The notes beneath the pieces were generated by a model, which was given only the letters and a program-made list of their open reading frames with translations, was not told the origin of the DNA and did no database searches. A DNA stretch of 56,798 nt from Candidatus Woesearchaeota archaeon (lineage in GTDB: Archaea; Nanobdellota; Nanobdellia; Woesearchaeales; ARS49), in the NCBI GenBank assembly GCA_018302815.1, contig JAGVZE010000014.1:1-56798 (forward strand), read 5' to 3'. This document shows positions 34,256 to 42,953 of this stretch, piece by piece. The position numbers and the translations under genes were made by a program. Each line of letters starts with the position of its first letter. Position 1 is the first letter of the stretch.

Positions 34256-34927
34256 ATGGAATTAAGGCAGATAGTGGGTGGAATCGGCATTCTTTCGTTG
34301 CTAGTTCTTATTCCGTTAGCTTTGGTTAGCGGCACTGCCGGTTTCATTCCTGAGCTGCTTATTTTCGCAGCTATTACAGGTATTCTGTACTTATGCTTTG
34401 ACACGCTCAGGCTTAATGTTCCTGTTTACACGCTTGTCATTTTGAGTATGTTGTTGCACGGTTTTGGCGTTCTTGGTTTTTACGGACAATCTCCTCTTCC
34501 GGTAGCGTGGGATCACGTAACTCATTTCGCGCTTTTTTCGTGGGGCTTGATGTTTTTCCGCTTTTTCGAGCAGTGGATGGATGTTAGGTTTTTCAGCAAG
34601 CGTACTATTCTTCTTTTGTGCGCTGTTTTCCTTGCAGCGTCAGGTGTTGGCGCGGTTATTGAGCTTTCAGAATTTCTTGGCTATTTGCAGCAGGGTTTTG
34701 GCGAGGGCGCTTTTGCTTTCGGCCCTGGTGATGGAGTAGGAACCGATGGCGATGTTATCGCGAATCTTGGCGGCGGCTGGATTAATACTGGCTGGGACTT
34801 GATTTTTAACACGGCAGGAATCCTGCTCGCAATGTTTATCTGCGTAGTCATCCGCCTTGCAACGCATAAGCCAATTCCCGCGTATTATTTCGAGGACGTT
34901 GGAGATTGGTCTAGAAAGATTAACTGA
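34256..34927 (+). CDS. Membrane protein, YjdF/DUF2238-like
   Basis: About 223 residues, six membrane helices. The pattern WDHVTHFALF, a Glu in a later helix (AVIELSEFLGY) and GDVIANLGGGWINTGWDL resembles the YjdF/DUF2238 family, with conserved His/Glu/Asp in the membrane. The ATG at 34256 follows a GTTTATAAAG box at 34226-34233. The 3' end overlaps the convergent phosphoesterase gene by 8 nt. Function unknown. Confidence 0.6.
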   Translation: MELRQIVGGIGILSLLVLIPLALVSGTAGFIPELLIFAAITGILYLCFDTLRLNVPVYTLVILSMLLHGFGVLGFYGQSPLPVAWDHVTHFALFSWGLMFFRFFEQWMDVRFFSKRTILLLCAVFLAASGVGAVIELSEFLGYLQQGFGEGAFAFGPGDGVGTDGDVIANLGGGWINTGWDLIFNTAGILLAMFICVVIRLATHKPIPAYYFEDVGDWSRKIN

Positions 34928-35825
34928 TTTTATACTCTTCAAGCGTTCGTACTTGTCCTATTCCTCTTGTTGATAGGGGTTGCAGCGTGTATTGAACGAC
35001 TTGTTTAGGAGTGCCATCCGCTTCTACTTTAACTTGTATGAACGTTCCGTAATCGAATGCTCGGAATGGTTCAAGTGTTTCAGGATTCAATATGAGTTCA
35101 AATCTTCCTAGGTTGCCCGGGTTGAGAACAGTTGTTGTCTTTCCACCATTGTGTCTGATGGTTTGTATTCCGCGTACACCATTAGGATTGTTTCCGTTTG
35201 GTCCTGCTTCGTGGATGTGTCCGGAAATTATGAGTTTTGGCTGATGTTCAAATATGTATGCTTTGGTGGCGGGTGTTCCTACGTGTTTTCCATCGAATAA
35301 GTCGTCGCAATAGTCTTTTGGTGGGTTGTGGATTAAACCTATTGTCGGTCTCTCAGTTAAAAGGCGATAGAGTAGTTCTCGATGGTCAAATGAAACTACT
35401 TCGTTCATTTGTGCAAGAAGTTCTATGTGCGCAGGTGATGCGTCAGCTCCTCCATATCCTAGTGTTTTGGCTTCGCCCAGGATTGTTGTTTTACTGTGAA
35501 GGTCGTGTTCTCCGAATAATCGTTCAAGGGCAGGGTCATAATTGCCGGGAATTACATGATATTGAATGCCGCTTCCATCAAGCGTTCGTTTCATCTCAAG
35601 AAGGACTGCATCGTTATGTGTTCGTTTGGCTTGTATAAACTCGGCTATCGCCTGTCTGTTCGGGTCTTGCACAAGTTTTTCAAAATCTGAAGGTTTATAC
35701 GGCCGTAAGCTAAGGTCGCCAAGAAGTATTAATCTGTTCGCTTGTTGCGCTTGCGCATAGTCTGCAAATGCTTTGAGCGCTTCAGTGTCATCGTGGATGT
35801 CTGAGCATACGAACCAGGTTTCCAT
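34920..35825 (-). CDS. Calcineurin-like metallophosphoesterase
   Basis: 301 residues. Two-metal phosphoesterase motifs in order: SDIHDD near the N-terminus (DxH), LGDLSLRPY (GD), IPGNYDPAL (GNxD form of GNH), LIHNPP, and SGHIHEAGPNG (GHxH). The substrate is not predictable. A minus-strand TTTAAATA box lies about 26 nt upstream of the ATG. Confidence 0.85.
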   Translation of the reverse strand: METWFVCSDIHDDTEALKAFADYAQAQQANRLILLGDLSLRPYKPSDFEKLVQDPNRQAIAEFIQAKRTHNDAVLLEMKRTLDGSGIQYHVIPGNYDPALERLFGEHDLHSKTTILGEAKTLGYGGADASPAHIELLAQMNEVVSFDHRELLYRLLTERPTIGLIHNPPKDYCDDLFDGKHVGTPATKAYIFEHQPKLIISGHIHEAGPNGNNPNGVRGIQTIRHNGGKTTTVLNPGNLGRFELILNPETLEPFRAFDYGTFIQVKVEADGTPKQVVQYTLQPLSTRGIGQVRTLEEYKIS

Positions 35826-35867
35826 TAACTTGATTTTCGAGGAGAGGTATTTAAAGTTTATCTGTTT

Positions 35868-37682
35868 TTAAGAAGTGAGCCTCTTGAGCATTTCCGCTAT
35901 CTTTTGCCCTGATGCCTTCCCGCGTAGTTTTTTCATCGCTTCGCCGATCAGTGCATTATACGGTTTGCCTTTGTTTTCATCGATTATTTTTTTGAGTTCG
36001 ATTTGCAGTTGGCTGTCTGATAGGACGTGGTACTTATGTATCACGGTATTGATTGGCTTATTTTCTTTGAGTATGTCTAGCACGCTTTCTTTGCTTATTT
36101 TGTCGTGTTCTACTGATAGAAGTAGTTCGCAGTAGTCTTCATTGCTTGGGTTTATTTCTATGTTGAATTGTCTTTTGATGTTTCTTTCTGATGTCAATAT
36201 CACTTCTGCGATGTAGGCTGGCTTTAGTTGTTTGAAGCTTTTTACGAATTCATCGAATAGTTCTGTTTTGTCTGATTTGGCGCACAGTTCCGCCAAATCC
36301 TTCGCAAGCCCCATTTTTTCATAGCGTCCTATTTTGTGTTCGATGAGTTCAGGAACGTCGACCGAATCTATGAGTTCTTTTGTGAGCGATATTGGTAGGC
36401 AGTCTGTTTCTGGGTACATTCGAGCGGCTCCCGGCATTCGTCTAAGGAATGTGGTTGTTCCATCTTCGTTCGCTCGCCTAACTTCTTTTGGAACTCCAAG
36501 TAGTGCGTCTTGCGCTCGTGCTATGACTGCGTATAGTGCTTTTTCGGCTTTTTCTTTTTTGTCAGCAACAAGGATGAATGCATCGTTCGTGCCGATGTCA
36601 AGGTGTTTGATTACAAGTTCGACTTCTTGTTGTGTGATTCCATAGTTGGGCAGTTCGTCGCTGTGGAATAATCCGCCGATTCCTGCGGCGGTTTTTCCGT
36701 GTTCGGATAGTTCAGTTCCGAGTCTTTTTCCGGGTGCGACTTCCAATCCAAGCAGGCCTTTGAATGATGATAATTTGATTCCAAGGATTGCTCCTCCTGT
36801 TGTGAGCGCGTTTAACAGTATTTTTGATTGCGTATTTTTAAGCGCAATTGTAAGGTCGTGTATTTGGCATAGGACGTCTTTCACGCCTTTTTTCTTCAGC
36901 GTGCTTGCGATTTCAAGTAGTTTTGCTTGGCGCGAGGCTTCAACTTCGATTAGTTTAGGGAGCATCTTGAGGTCTTGGGCTCCTTTTATTTCAACTCGCG
37001 TTCCGCCGGGTATTGATACGTTCACGTCTTGTCTGATTGTTCCAAGTCCTCGTTTTGCGTATGGTGAGCTTCGTAGCAGAAGGCCTAGTTGTTCTGCTAC
37101 TTCTTGGGCTTGTTCTGGTGTGTGGATGTCAGGTCCTGTTGATATTTCAAGAAGTGGTATGCCTAATCTGTCGAGTCTGAACGTGGTGCTTTCAGAATCT
37201 TCTTTTATGAGTCTTGCGCTGTCTTCTTCGACGATTATTGTTGGGATGTTTACCGTTCCGTGTTTTGTGAGTAGTTTTCCGTTATGCGCTATGAGCGTTG
37301 TTCGTTGGAATCCTGATGTGTTGCTTCCATCGACAACTGTTTTTCGCATTGTTTGGGCTTCATCGACAAAGCGCGCGTCTAGCAGTTTTCCTGCTTGTAT
37401 TGCTGCGTTGACTGCTTCCAATCGGATGTTTCGTGGAGGTTCTTCGTCGAGTTCGATTAGGCAGCAGTTTTGGTCGTAGCATTCGTACGTGTACGTTTTG
37501 CCTTTCATGGCTTGCTGCGCGGCAGATACGTCTATTTCTCCGCTTTCTCCTACTACTGCGCGTAGTTTGCGTTTGATTGTGAAGTCTGGTTCTTTTTCCT
37601 GTACGAGGCTTTCGCATTCGCAGAAGAGTTTTTTGGTATTTAGCTGTTGGTGGATTTCAAGTCCGCAGGTTATCGGTTCCAT
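35868..37682 (-). CDS. gatE: Glu-tRNA(Gln) amidotransferase subunit E
   Basis: 604 residues. It begins MEPITCGLEIHQQLNTKKLF, the GatB/GatE cradle signature (GLEIHQQL). The archaeal-specific AspRS-like insert and C-terminal YqeY-like domain follow (SGQKIAEMLKRLTS at the end). With GatD it converts Glu-tRNA-Gln to Gln-tRNA-Gln. The start overlaps the UPF0248 gene by 13 nt, so gatD, UPF0248 and gatE form one operon. Confidence 0.95.
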   Translation of the reverse strand: MEPITCGLEIHQQLNTKKLFCECESLVQEKEPDFTIKRKLRAVVGESGEIDVSAAQQAMKGKTYTYECYDQNCCLIELDEEPPRNIRLEAVNAAIQAGKLLDARFVDEAQTMRKTVVDGSNTSGFQRTTLIAHNGKLLTKHGTVNIPTIIVEEDSARLIKEDSESTTFRLDRLGIPLLEISTGPDIHTPEQAQEVAEQLGLLLRSSPYAKRGLGTIRQDVNVSIPGGTRVEIKGAQDLKMLPKLIEVEASRQAKLLEIASTLKKKGVKDVLCQIHDLTIALKNTQSKILLNALTTGGAILGIKLSSFKGLLGLEVAPGKRLGTELSEHGKTAAGIGGLFHSDELPNYGITQQEVELVIKHLDIGTNDAFILVADKKEKAEKALYAVIARAQDALLGVPKEVRRANEDGTTTFLRRMPGAARMYPETDCLPISLTKELIDSVDVPELIEHKIGRYEKMGLAKDLAELCAKSDKTELFDEFVKSFKQLKPAYIAEVILTSERNIKRQFNIEINPSNEDYCELLLSVEHDKISKESVLDILKENKPINTVIHKYHVLSDSQLQIELKKIIDENKGKPYNALIGEAMKKLRGKASGQKIAEMLKRLTS

Positions 37683-37900
37683 ATTGGTTCTCCTTGTTTT
37701 TTTATTGCGCGTATTCTGTGCAGCGGGATGAGTGTTTCATCGCCGTTGATATCAAGCGCCATGAATCCTTCATCGACGCGTTTGATGTCGGTGTACTTGA
37801 TGCTTTTGAGTTTTCCAAGGTCGATGAATTCAACTGTATATTCCTCTGGTTTGCATCGTTTGTCCCATTTGATTTTGTCAAGCGCATCTTTTTCTCTCAT
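37670..37900 (-). CDS. UPF0248 (DUF504) protein
   Basis: 76 residues. The family pattern ends ETLIPLHRIRAIKKQG then IWNR, with IKWDKRCKPEEYTVEFID at the start. DUF504 proteins are small RNA-repair-associated proteins of unknown mechanism in archaea. Placed between gatD (ATGA overlap) and gatE (13-nt overlap), it is co-translated with the amidotransferase. Confidence 0.8.
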   Translation of the reverse strand: MREKDALDKIKWDKRCKPEEYTVEFIDLGKLKSIKYTDIKRVDEGFMALDINGDETLIPLHRIRAIKKQGEPIWNR

Positions 37901-39168
37901 CGTAAAAATGAGTCATCAAGCTCCCTTGTTGTGTATTCTCCGGCTATGTTTTCTTTCATGAAGTCGGCCGGATTTTTTTCATTTATCGCGATGCAAAGTT
38001 TTGCGTATGCTGTTTCCGGCAGCATGTCGAAGAGGTAGTGCGCGCCTATTTCGATGCTTAGTTTTCGAAGGCCCGCGTAGACATATGGGTTTACTCGTCC
38101 GTATAGTGTCTGGCTGCATATGAAAATGGGTATTCCTGCTTTGACTGCCTTGCGAAGAGCGTTCTCTAGGCTGCGTGGATTGTTAAGTGGTACGTGTCCA
38201 AGGGCTGTTGCCGCGAGTACTATTCCTTTGATTTTTTGTTTGATGTGGTATTCGATTATTCCTGGGTCCATGTTTGGATGGATGAGTATGAGCGCGGCGT
38301 CTTTTCCGGCTTTTCTTAGTGTTGTAGAACCGCCGTTTCTTTTTCGATACGAGCTCATTGGTTCTATTTTGCCGTCTGGTGTCACTCGTGCGAGCGGTTC
38401 GTCGTTGATTGGTCTGAACGCGTCTCTTCTGGATGTGTGCATTTTGCGCACTTTGGTTCCGCGTAGGAGCCAGCAGGCGTCATCGGACATTGTTGAGTGC
38501 ATGCATATGCATACTTCTGCTCCGTCCCAGTTTGCAGCTGCGTTCACAGCGCAGGCTAGGTTCATGAATGCGTCTGAGCTTCCTCTATCGATGCTTCTTT
38601 GCGCGCCTGTTATTATTACTGGCTTTGTCAGGTTTTTTAGAAGGAAGCTTAGCGCTGAACTTGTGTAGTGCATTGTGTCTGTTCCGTGTGTGACGACTAT
38701 TCCGTCTACTTCGGGAAGTGTTTTTGCGATGGTTTGTGCCATTGTGTTCCAATCATCGGATGTCGCATCTTCGCTCATCATGCTCATGACTTTGACTGCT
38801 TTGATGTTGGCGATTCCTGTCAGTTCAGGGCACATCGAGATGAAGTCTTCTGCTGTGTAGTCTGCGTAGACTCCGCCTGTGCGGTAGTCTATTCTGCTGG
38901 CAATAGTGCCGCCGGTGGATAGGATTGCGACTGTTGGCAGGTTTTTGTTGAATGGTATTTTGCCTTTTTTTGGTATTGGTGTTTTGTATGTTTCGAGGAT
39001 TTCTACTTTTTTGGCTTTTTTGGCGCTAATGCCAATATTGTATCCTGTTTTTAGTTTGAGGACAATCACGTCTTTGTTTAGTAGTTCAGGCCTTGGAAGT
39101 AGCGTTCCTTCGAATGTTCCGTCGGGAGTGGTTATTCTTACGCTGTCCCCTGCTTTTGCGTCTTTCAT
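37897..39168 (-). CDS. gatD: Glu-tRNA(Gln) amidotransferase subunit D
   Basis: About 423 residues. An N-terminal GatD-specific domain is followed by an asparaginase-type domain with ILSTGGTIASR and VVTHGTDTM. It releases ammonia from Asn or Gln for GatE. The ATG at 39168 is chosen because a minus-strand TTTATAAA box (39191-39198) lies about 25 nt upstream. The region is shared with the divergent glycosyltransferase promoter. Confidence 0.95.
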   Translation of the reverse strand: MKDAKAGDSVRITTPDGTFEGTLLPRPELLNKDVIVLKLKTGYNIGISAKKAKKVEILETYKTPIPKKGKIPFNKNLPTVAILSTGGTIASRIDYRTGGVYADYTAEDFISMCPELTGIANIKAVKVMSMMSEDATSDDWNTMAQTIAKTLPEVDGIVVTHGTDTMHYTSSALSFLLKNLTKPVIITGAQRSIDRGSSDAFMNLACAVNAAANWDGAEVCICMHSTMSDDACWLLRGTKVRKMHTSRRDAFRPINDEPLARVTPDGKIEPMSSYRKRNGGSTTLRKAGKDAALILIHPNMDPGIIEYHIKQKIKGIVLAATALGHVPLNNPRSLENALRKAVKAGIPIFICSQTLYGRVNPYVYAGLRKLSIEIGAHYLFDMLPETAYAKLCIAINEKNPADFMKENIAGEYTTRELDDSFLR

Positions 39169-39190
39169 GCGTGTCTTTTGGGGGTGGTTG

Positions 39191-39241
39191 TTTATAAATC
39201 TTACAATCAGGTATCGTCTGAAAAAATACAAAGGTTTATAA
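39191..39241. promoter_or_regulatory. Divergent promoters of gatD and the glycosyltransferase
   Basis: TTTATAAA at 39191-39198 serves gatD on the minus strand. GTTTATAAG at 39234-39241 serves the plus-strand glycosyltransferase with start at 39266. Both are spaced for leaderless transcripts. Confidence 0.6.
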
Positions 39242-39265
39242 GTGGTAAAATGGATTATCGTCGAT

Positions 39266-40501
39266 ATGTTCCAGTACGTGGTGTGGGCTATAACGTTTCT
39301 TACGTTGTGGCTTGTGATAGTGTGGCTTAACTTCTTGATAGATGTTCGTCCAAGGCCTAGGCTGGCAAGCCTTCCGAAGATAAGCTTCGTTAGCGCTGCG
39401 TGGAATGAGCAGAAGACTATTTTGCGTACTATTCGTTCAGTTTTAGAGTCTGATTATCCTGCGAACCTAAAGGAGATTATAGTGGTGAATGACGGCAGCA
39501 CTGATAATACTGCCAAAGTTGTCGAGAATTTCAGGAAGCTTCATCCAGAGGTCGTTTTGATTAATAAGGTGAATGGGGGCAAGGCGTCGGCTATTAATGA
39601 GGGCATAGACAAAGCGACTGGCGATATAATCGCGGTTCTTGATGCTGATAGCAGGTTTTCGCCTGATGCTCCAAAGCTTATGGTCGCTCATTTCGCGAAT
39701 AAGACTGTGGGCGCGGTTATTAGCCGTATTCGTGTTGATGAGCCGAAGAACTTTTTGCAGAAAATTCAAAGGTATGAGTATGTGATGTCTTCTATGACTC
39801 GTTTCATTATGAATAATTTTGGTACTTTGGCAATAACTCATGGCGCTTTGAGCATGTTCAAGACTAAGACTCTTCGAAAATTAGGCGGTTTTGTTCGTGA
39901 TAAGGAGAACATAACTGAGGATTTTGAGATTGCGCTTCGGCTCAAGAAAAACAATTTCAGGGTCGTGATGGAGCCTCACGCGGTTTCATATACGCATGTT
40001 CCTGCAACTCCCTATACTATTTGGCGCCAGCGCCTGCGGTGGAGCAGAGGTTACATCTACAATATGTGGCAGTATCGGAGTATGATTTTTGATTCGAGCA
40101 AGGGGCTTTTCGGCACGTTCCAGCTTCCGATTAATGTCATCGCGGTGGCATTGCTTATTTTGAATGTGAGCTTGATTAGTTATGATACTTTTGGCAGGGC
40201 ATTTGATTTCGTGTCTCGAAGTTTGACGATTCCTGATTATTTCTGGAATTCTGTTTTAAGTTTTCCGTCTTTGACTCAGTTTTTGCTTGCAAGGAACATT
40301 CAGATCCAGCTTCCGTTGTTTATCAGTTTGGTTCTGGGGCTTTATCTTGTTTATACTGCGCATCAGGTGTTCAAGGAGAGTTTGAGGCAGAACATTTTGC
40401 CTTTCTTTGTGTATCTTGCGATTATGCCGTATTTTTCAGCGGTTAACTGGATAGCTTCGATTTCAAGGGAAGTTCGTAGGAGCAAGCGTTCCTGGCGGTA
40501 A
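39266..40501 (+). CDS. Family 2 glycosyltransferase, membrane-bound
   Basis: About 411 residues. One N-terminal membrane helix, then the GT-A catalytic domain: VVNDGSTDNT, VLDADSRF (DxD-type), ITEDFEIALRLK (ED), and QRLRWSRGYI (QxxRW). Three or so C-terminal membrane helices follow. This is the processive NodC/chitin/hyaluronan-synthase layout, so it probably extrudes or builds a surface polysaccharide. The start is placed by the TATA box at 39234. Confidence 0.85.
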   Translation: MFQYVVWAITFLTLWLVIVWLNFLIDVRPRPRLASLPKISFVSAAWNEQKTILRTIRSVLESDYPANLKEIIVVNDGSTDNTAKVVENFRKLHPEVVLINKVNGGKASAINEGIDKATGDIIAVLDADSRFSPDAPKLMVAHFANKTVGAVISRIRVDEPKNFLQKIQRYEYVMSSMTRFIMNNFGTLAITHGALSMFKTKTLRKLGGFVRDKENITEDFEIALRLKKNNFRVVMEPHAVSYTHVPATPYTIWRQRLRWSRGYIYNMWQYRSMIFDSSKGLFGTFQLPINVIAVALLILNVSLISYDTFGRAFDFVSRSLTIPDYFWNSVLSFPSLTQFLLARNIQIQLPLFISLVLGLYLVYTAHQVFKESLRQNILPFFVYLAIMPYFSAVNWIASISREVRRSKRSWR

Positions 40502-40536
40502 TCTTTTAAGGGGGGAGGTGTGCCGTTTTGATTATT

Positions 40537-40610
40537 GCGCCGGTGGCTCAGCTTGGATAGAGCGAAAGGTTCCTAACCTTTAGGTCGTGGGTTCGAATCC
40601 CATCCGGCGC
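40537..40610 (+). tRNA. tRNA-Arg (anticodon CCT)
   Basis: 74 nt. Acceptor GCGCCGG/CCGGCGC; anticodon stem AAAGG/CCTTT with loop TTCCTAA giving CCT; T-arm GTGGG TTCGAAT CCCAT with one G-T pair. No intron, no CCA. The truD ATG begins 3 nt after the last base. Confidence 0.95.
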
Positions 40611-40612
40611 GT

Positions 40613-41506
40613 ATGGTTCTTATCAAGTGTCGCCCGCAGGATTTCATCGTGGATGAGGTTTCTTTAGTGGTTGCAGGGCAGGATGGCAGATTTTTACTTT
40701 TCGAGCTGGAAAAGGAAGGGCTGTCGACTTTTGAGGCAATCTCACTGCTTTCAAAGGCGCTTCATGTTTCAATTTCTGCGTTCTCTTTTGCAGGGCTTAA
40801 GGATAAGCAGGCGGTGACAAGGCAGGTTTGCAGTGTTTTTGGAGTGTCTAAGGAGCGGCTTGAATCTGTCGCGCTCAGAAACATTCGTATTAGGGTTCTT
40901 GGCCTAAGAAACGAGCCTGTTCATAGAGGAGAGCTTGAGGGCAACAAGTTCAGGTTGATTTTGCGTGGTCTTGATTCCATGCCTTCGTTTGATTCAAAAT
41001 TTCGAAATCTTTTCGGTGTTCAGCGTTTTGGCAGGAATAATGTTGAGGTCGGGCGCGCTTTAATGAAGCGTGATTTCAAGCTTGCGTGTTCGCTTCTTGG
41101 TTTGGAAGCATCGGGTGATTTTGTTGGCGTTCTTCGTAAGGTTCCGATAAAAGAGCTTATTTTGTACATTCATGCGTATCAGAGTTTTTTGTGGAATGAG
41201 GCTGCGGTGAAGACAAGCGCTAAGGAGCTTGCGATTGTTGGGTTCGGTTCAGATATCTCTGACCCTGCCTTAACGGAGATTCTTGCAAAGGAGGGTGTCA
41301 AGCCGTCTGCTTTTGTTATCCGCGAGTTTCCAGAGTTGAGTGCAGAAGGTGGAGTGCGTGATGTGTGGGTGGATGTGAGAAACCTCAAAGTTGGCATTCT
41401 TGAGGAGGATGAGCTTCACGCTGGTAAAAAGAAATTATCGCTGGAGTTTTTCCTGCCTGCAGGTTGTTACGCGACCGAATTTATAAGGCAGAATGTTTCT
41501 CGATGA
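40613..41506 (+). CDS. truD: tRNA pseudouridine synthase TruD
   Basis: 297 residues, short for TruD (usually 340-450). It keeps the N-terminal DFIVDEV, the catalytic Asp in AGLKDKQAVTRQ, the NKFRLILRG strand, and HAYQSFLWNEA. It makes pseudouridine in tRNA (position 13 in bacteria and yeast Pus7). It starts 3 nt after tRNA-Arg, so tRNA and modifying enzyme probably share a transcript. The 3' end overlaps adk (convergent) by 26 nt. Confidence 0.88.
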   Translation: MVLIKCRPQDFIVDEVSLVVAGQDGRFLLFELEKEGLSTFEAISLLSKALHVSISAFSFAGLKDKQAVTRQVCSVFGVSKERLESVALRNIRIRVLGLRNEPVHRGELEGNKFRLILRGLDSMPSFDSKFRNLFGVQRFGRNNVEVGRALMKRDFKLACSLLGLEASGDFVGVLRKVPIKELILYIHAYQSFLWNEAAVKTSAKELAIVGFGSDISDPALTEILAKEGVKPSAFVIREFPELSAEGGVRDVWVDVRNLKVGILEEDELHAGKKKLSLEFFLPAGCYATEFIRQNVSR

Positions 41507-42104
41507 GAATTTTAAGGTCTGTGAACACGTCAAAGACATTTTTGGCCGCGTTGATTTTGTGCACTATTTTGCGCGGTCGGTAATATTCAAGTAGCGGTTC
41601 TGTTTCTTCGTGGTATCGTTCTATTCGTTTTTTTATGGCCTCTGGTTTGTCGTCGGCTCGCTGTTCTATTTTGCTTCCGCATACATCGCAGGTGCCTTTT
41701 TGTTTGGGTTGTTTTTCCGCTCCGAAGATGGCTCCGCAGTTGTGGCATTCTAGCCTGTGCGATATTCGGCGTACAGCTTCGGTGTCTGATAGCGAGAGTT
41801 CGATTACAAAGTCGATGTTGATTAATTCATCGAGTGCTTCTGCTTGTTCTAGCGTTCTTGGGAATCCATCGAAGATGTTGGCGTCGCTGATGTGGTTTTT
41901 GATTAGTTGTATTATTAGCTTGTCGGGTGCGAGTTCGCCTTTGTCAGCGTAGGTTTTGATTTTGAGCGCTGCTTGTTCTTTTTTGGCAAGCGCTTGCCTG
42001 TATAGGTGTCCTGTCGATAGGTGTTTTAGGCCGAAGTGTTTCGCTAGTAGGTCTGCTTGGGTTCCTTTTCCTGAGCCTTGTGGTCCAAGCAGGATTATGT
42101 TCAT
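41481..42104 (-). CDS. adk: Adenylate kinase
   Basis: About 207 residues from the ATG at 42104 (MNIILLGPQGSGKGTQ). The P-loop is GPQGSGKGT. The LID domain carries four cysteines of a zinc site (CHNCG and CDVCG), and FDGFPRTLEQAEAL is the NMP motif. This is the bacterial-type long adenylate kinase with zinc lid. Its start overlaps the upstream gene by 4 nt. Confidence 0.93.
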   Translation of the reverse strand: MNIILLGPQGSGKGTQADLLAKHFGLKHLSTGHLYRQALAKKEQAALKIKTYADKGELAPDKLIIQLIKNHISDANIFDGFPRTLEQAEALDELINIDFVIELSLSDTEAVRRISHRLECHNCGAIFGAEKQPKQKGTCDVCGSKIEQRADDKPEAIKKRIERYHEETEPLLEYYRPRKIVHKINAAKNVFDVFTDLKILIEKHSAL

Positions 42105-42562
42105 CCTAGGTACTCCAGGTCTTCTTTTGGTTCTACTTGTTTTTCCCAGCTTTCTTTGATTTTCTTGATGAACGGCGCTATTTGCTTTCGTTCTTTGTGC
42201 CACATGTCGAACACTGCTTTTATTGTTTCAACATCTTTCTTTGGTTCAAGAGCAAGTTCAGTTTCAAGCAGGAGCCTGTAGTGTTTCATGAGTGTTCTGA
42301 AGCAATCGATTAATTGTTTTTTCTCTCCCGAGGTGAAGCTTCTGCATTCGTGCAGATCTGTGAAGCTGTTCGGGTCAGGGCTGATTAGAGGTTCGAGTGT
42401 TTGTATGATTTGTTCGAGCCTCTCGGCCATCGCGCGCAGTATTTCGCGCAAAAGGAATTCTTCATCTTCGATTGTTGAGATTTCGAATTCGTTGTTGATT
42501 TTGTCGTAATCAGGCAGCAATGGGTGCTCTTTTTGGAGCTGTTGATATGTGTCTTTTATCAT
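42101..42562 (-). CDS. Helical hypothetical protein upstream of adk
   Basis: 153 residues, almost all helix. FLLREILRAMAERLEQIIQT is a GINS-like helical pattern, though not enough to name it. Acidic N-terminus, Lys-rich C-terminus. It overlaps adk by 4 nt and is probably translated with it. A minus-strand TATTAAAC box lies about 25 nt upstream. Function unknown. Confidence 0.6.
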   Translation of the reverse strand: MIKDTYQQLQKEHPLLPDYDKINNEFEISTIEDEEFLLREILRAMAERLEQIIQTLEPLISPDPNSFTDLHECRSFTSGEKKQLIDCFRTLMKHYRLLLETELALEPKKDVETIKAVFDMWHKERKQIAPFIKKIKESWEKQVEPKEDLEYLG

Positions 42563-42656
42563 GGTTCAGCTGTTTTTGGGCGTGTTTAATAAGCTTTTGG
42601 GGGTAAGGTTTTTAAAGCAGTAAGAAGCGACAATCCTAAGACCACAAACGCAATTT

Positions 42657-42736
42657 GCCTCCGTAGCATCATCGCGCAGCCCTTTTTAAAAGTGCTGCGA
42701 CCCCAAAAACATAAGTGGGGCTTCACGGAGGTTTCA
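42657..42736 (+). ncRNA. tRNA-like element, possible decayed tRNA-Thr duplicate
   Basis: Starts GCCTCCGTAGCAT, identical to the first 13 nt of the tRNA-Thr at 42792. It ends CGGAGGT-TTCA, so acceptor ends can pair as in that tRNA, which ends CGGAGGC-TTCA. At 76-80 nt it is tRNA-sized. Inside are GCAGC/GCTGC and CCCC/GGGG stems but no proper anticodon or T-loop. It could be a pseudo-tRNA or a tRNA-derived small RNA. Confidence 0.5.
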
Positions 42737-42791
42737 GCCCCACGATGACAGCCTGTGCCAAGCACTGGTTGTTTACACACACAATCAATAT

Positions 42792-42909
42792 GCCTCCGTA
42801 GCATAGTAGCTATTGCACCTGCCTTGTATTGAGTGGGGCCCGGCTGAAGCGGACCCATATATACTCAAAAGCGAGCAGGAGGTCGGGGGTGCAACTCCCC
42901 CCGGAGGCT
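42792..42909 (+). tRNA. tRNA-Thr (anticodon TGT) with 45-nt intron
   Basis: Acceptor GCCTCCG/CGGAGGC and discriminator T. Anticodon stem CCTGC/GCAGG; loop CTTGTA|A gives TGT. The canonical intron lies after position 37, 42829-42873. The intron begins TTGAGT and pairs with ACTCAA (42863-42868), a bulge-helix-bulge-type substrate for the archaeal splicing endonuclease. T-stem GGGGG/CCCCC. Oddities: the T-loop is TGCAACT, with G at 55 where T is normal, and the D-loop lacks the usual GG pair. Confidence 0.85.
42829..42873 (+). other. tRNA-Thr intron
   Basis: 45 nt between positions 37 and 38. Stem TTGAGT/ACTCAA flanks the splice sites and GTGGG/CCCAT gives the inner helix. Removal needs the splicing endonuclease; exon joining would use RtcB (rtcB at 17.6-19.1 kb). 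Confidence 0.8.
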
Positions 42910-42953
42910 TCAGAAGTATAGTTGGAAGCCCACGGTTTTGAGCGCAGAATGCG

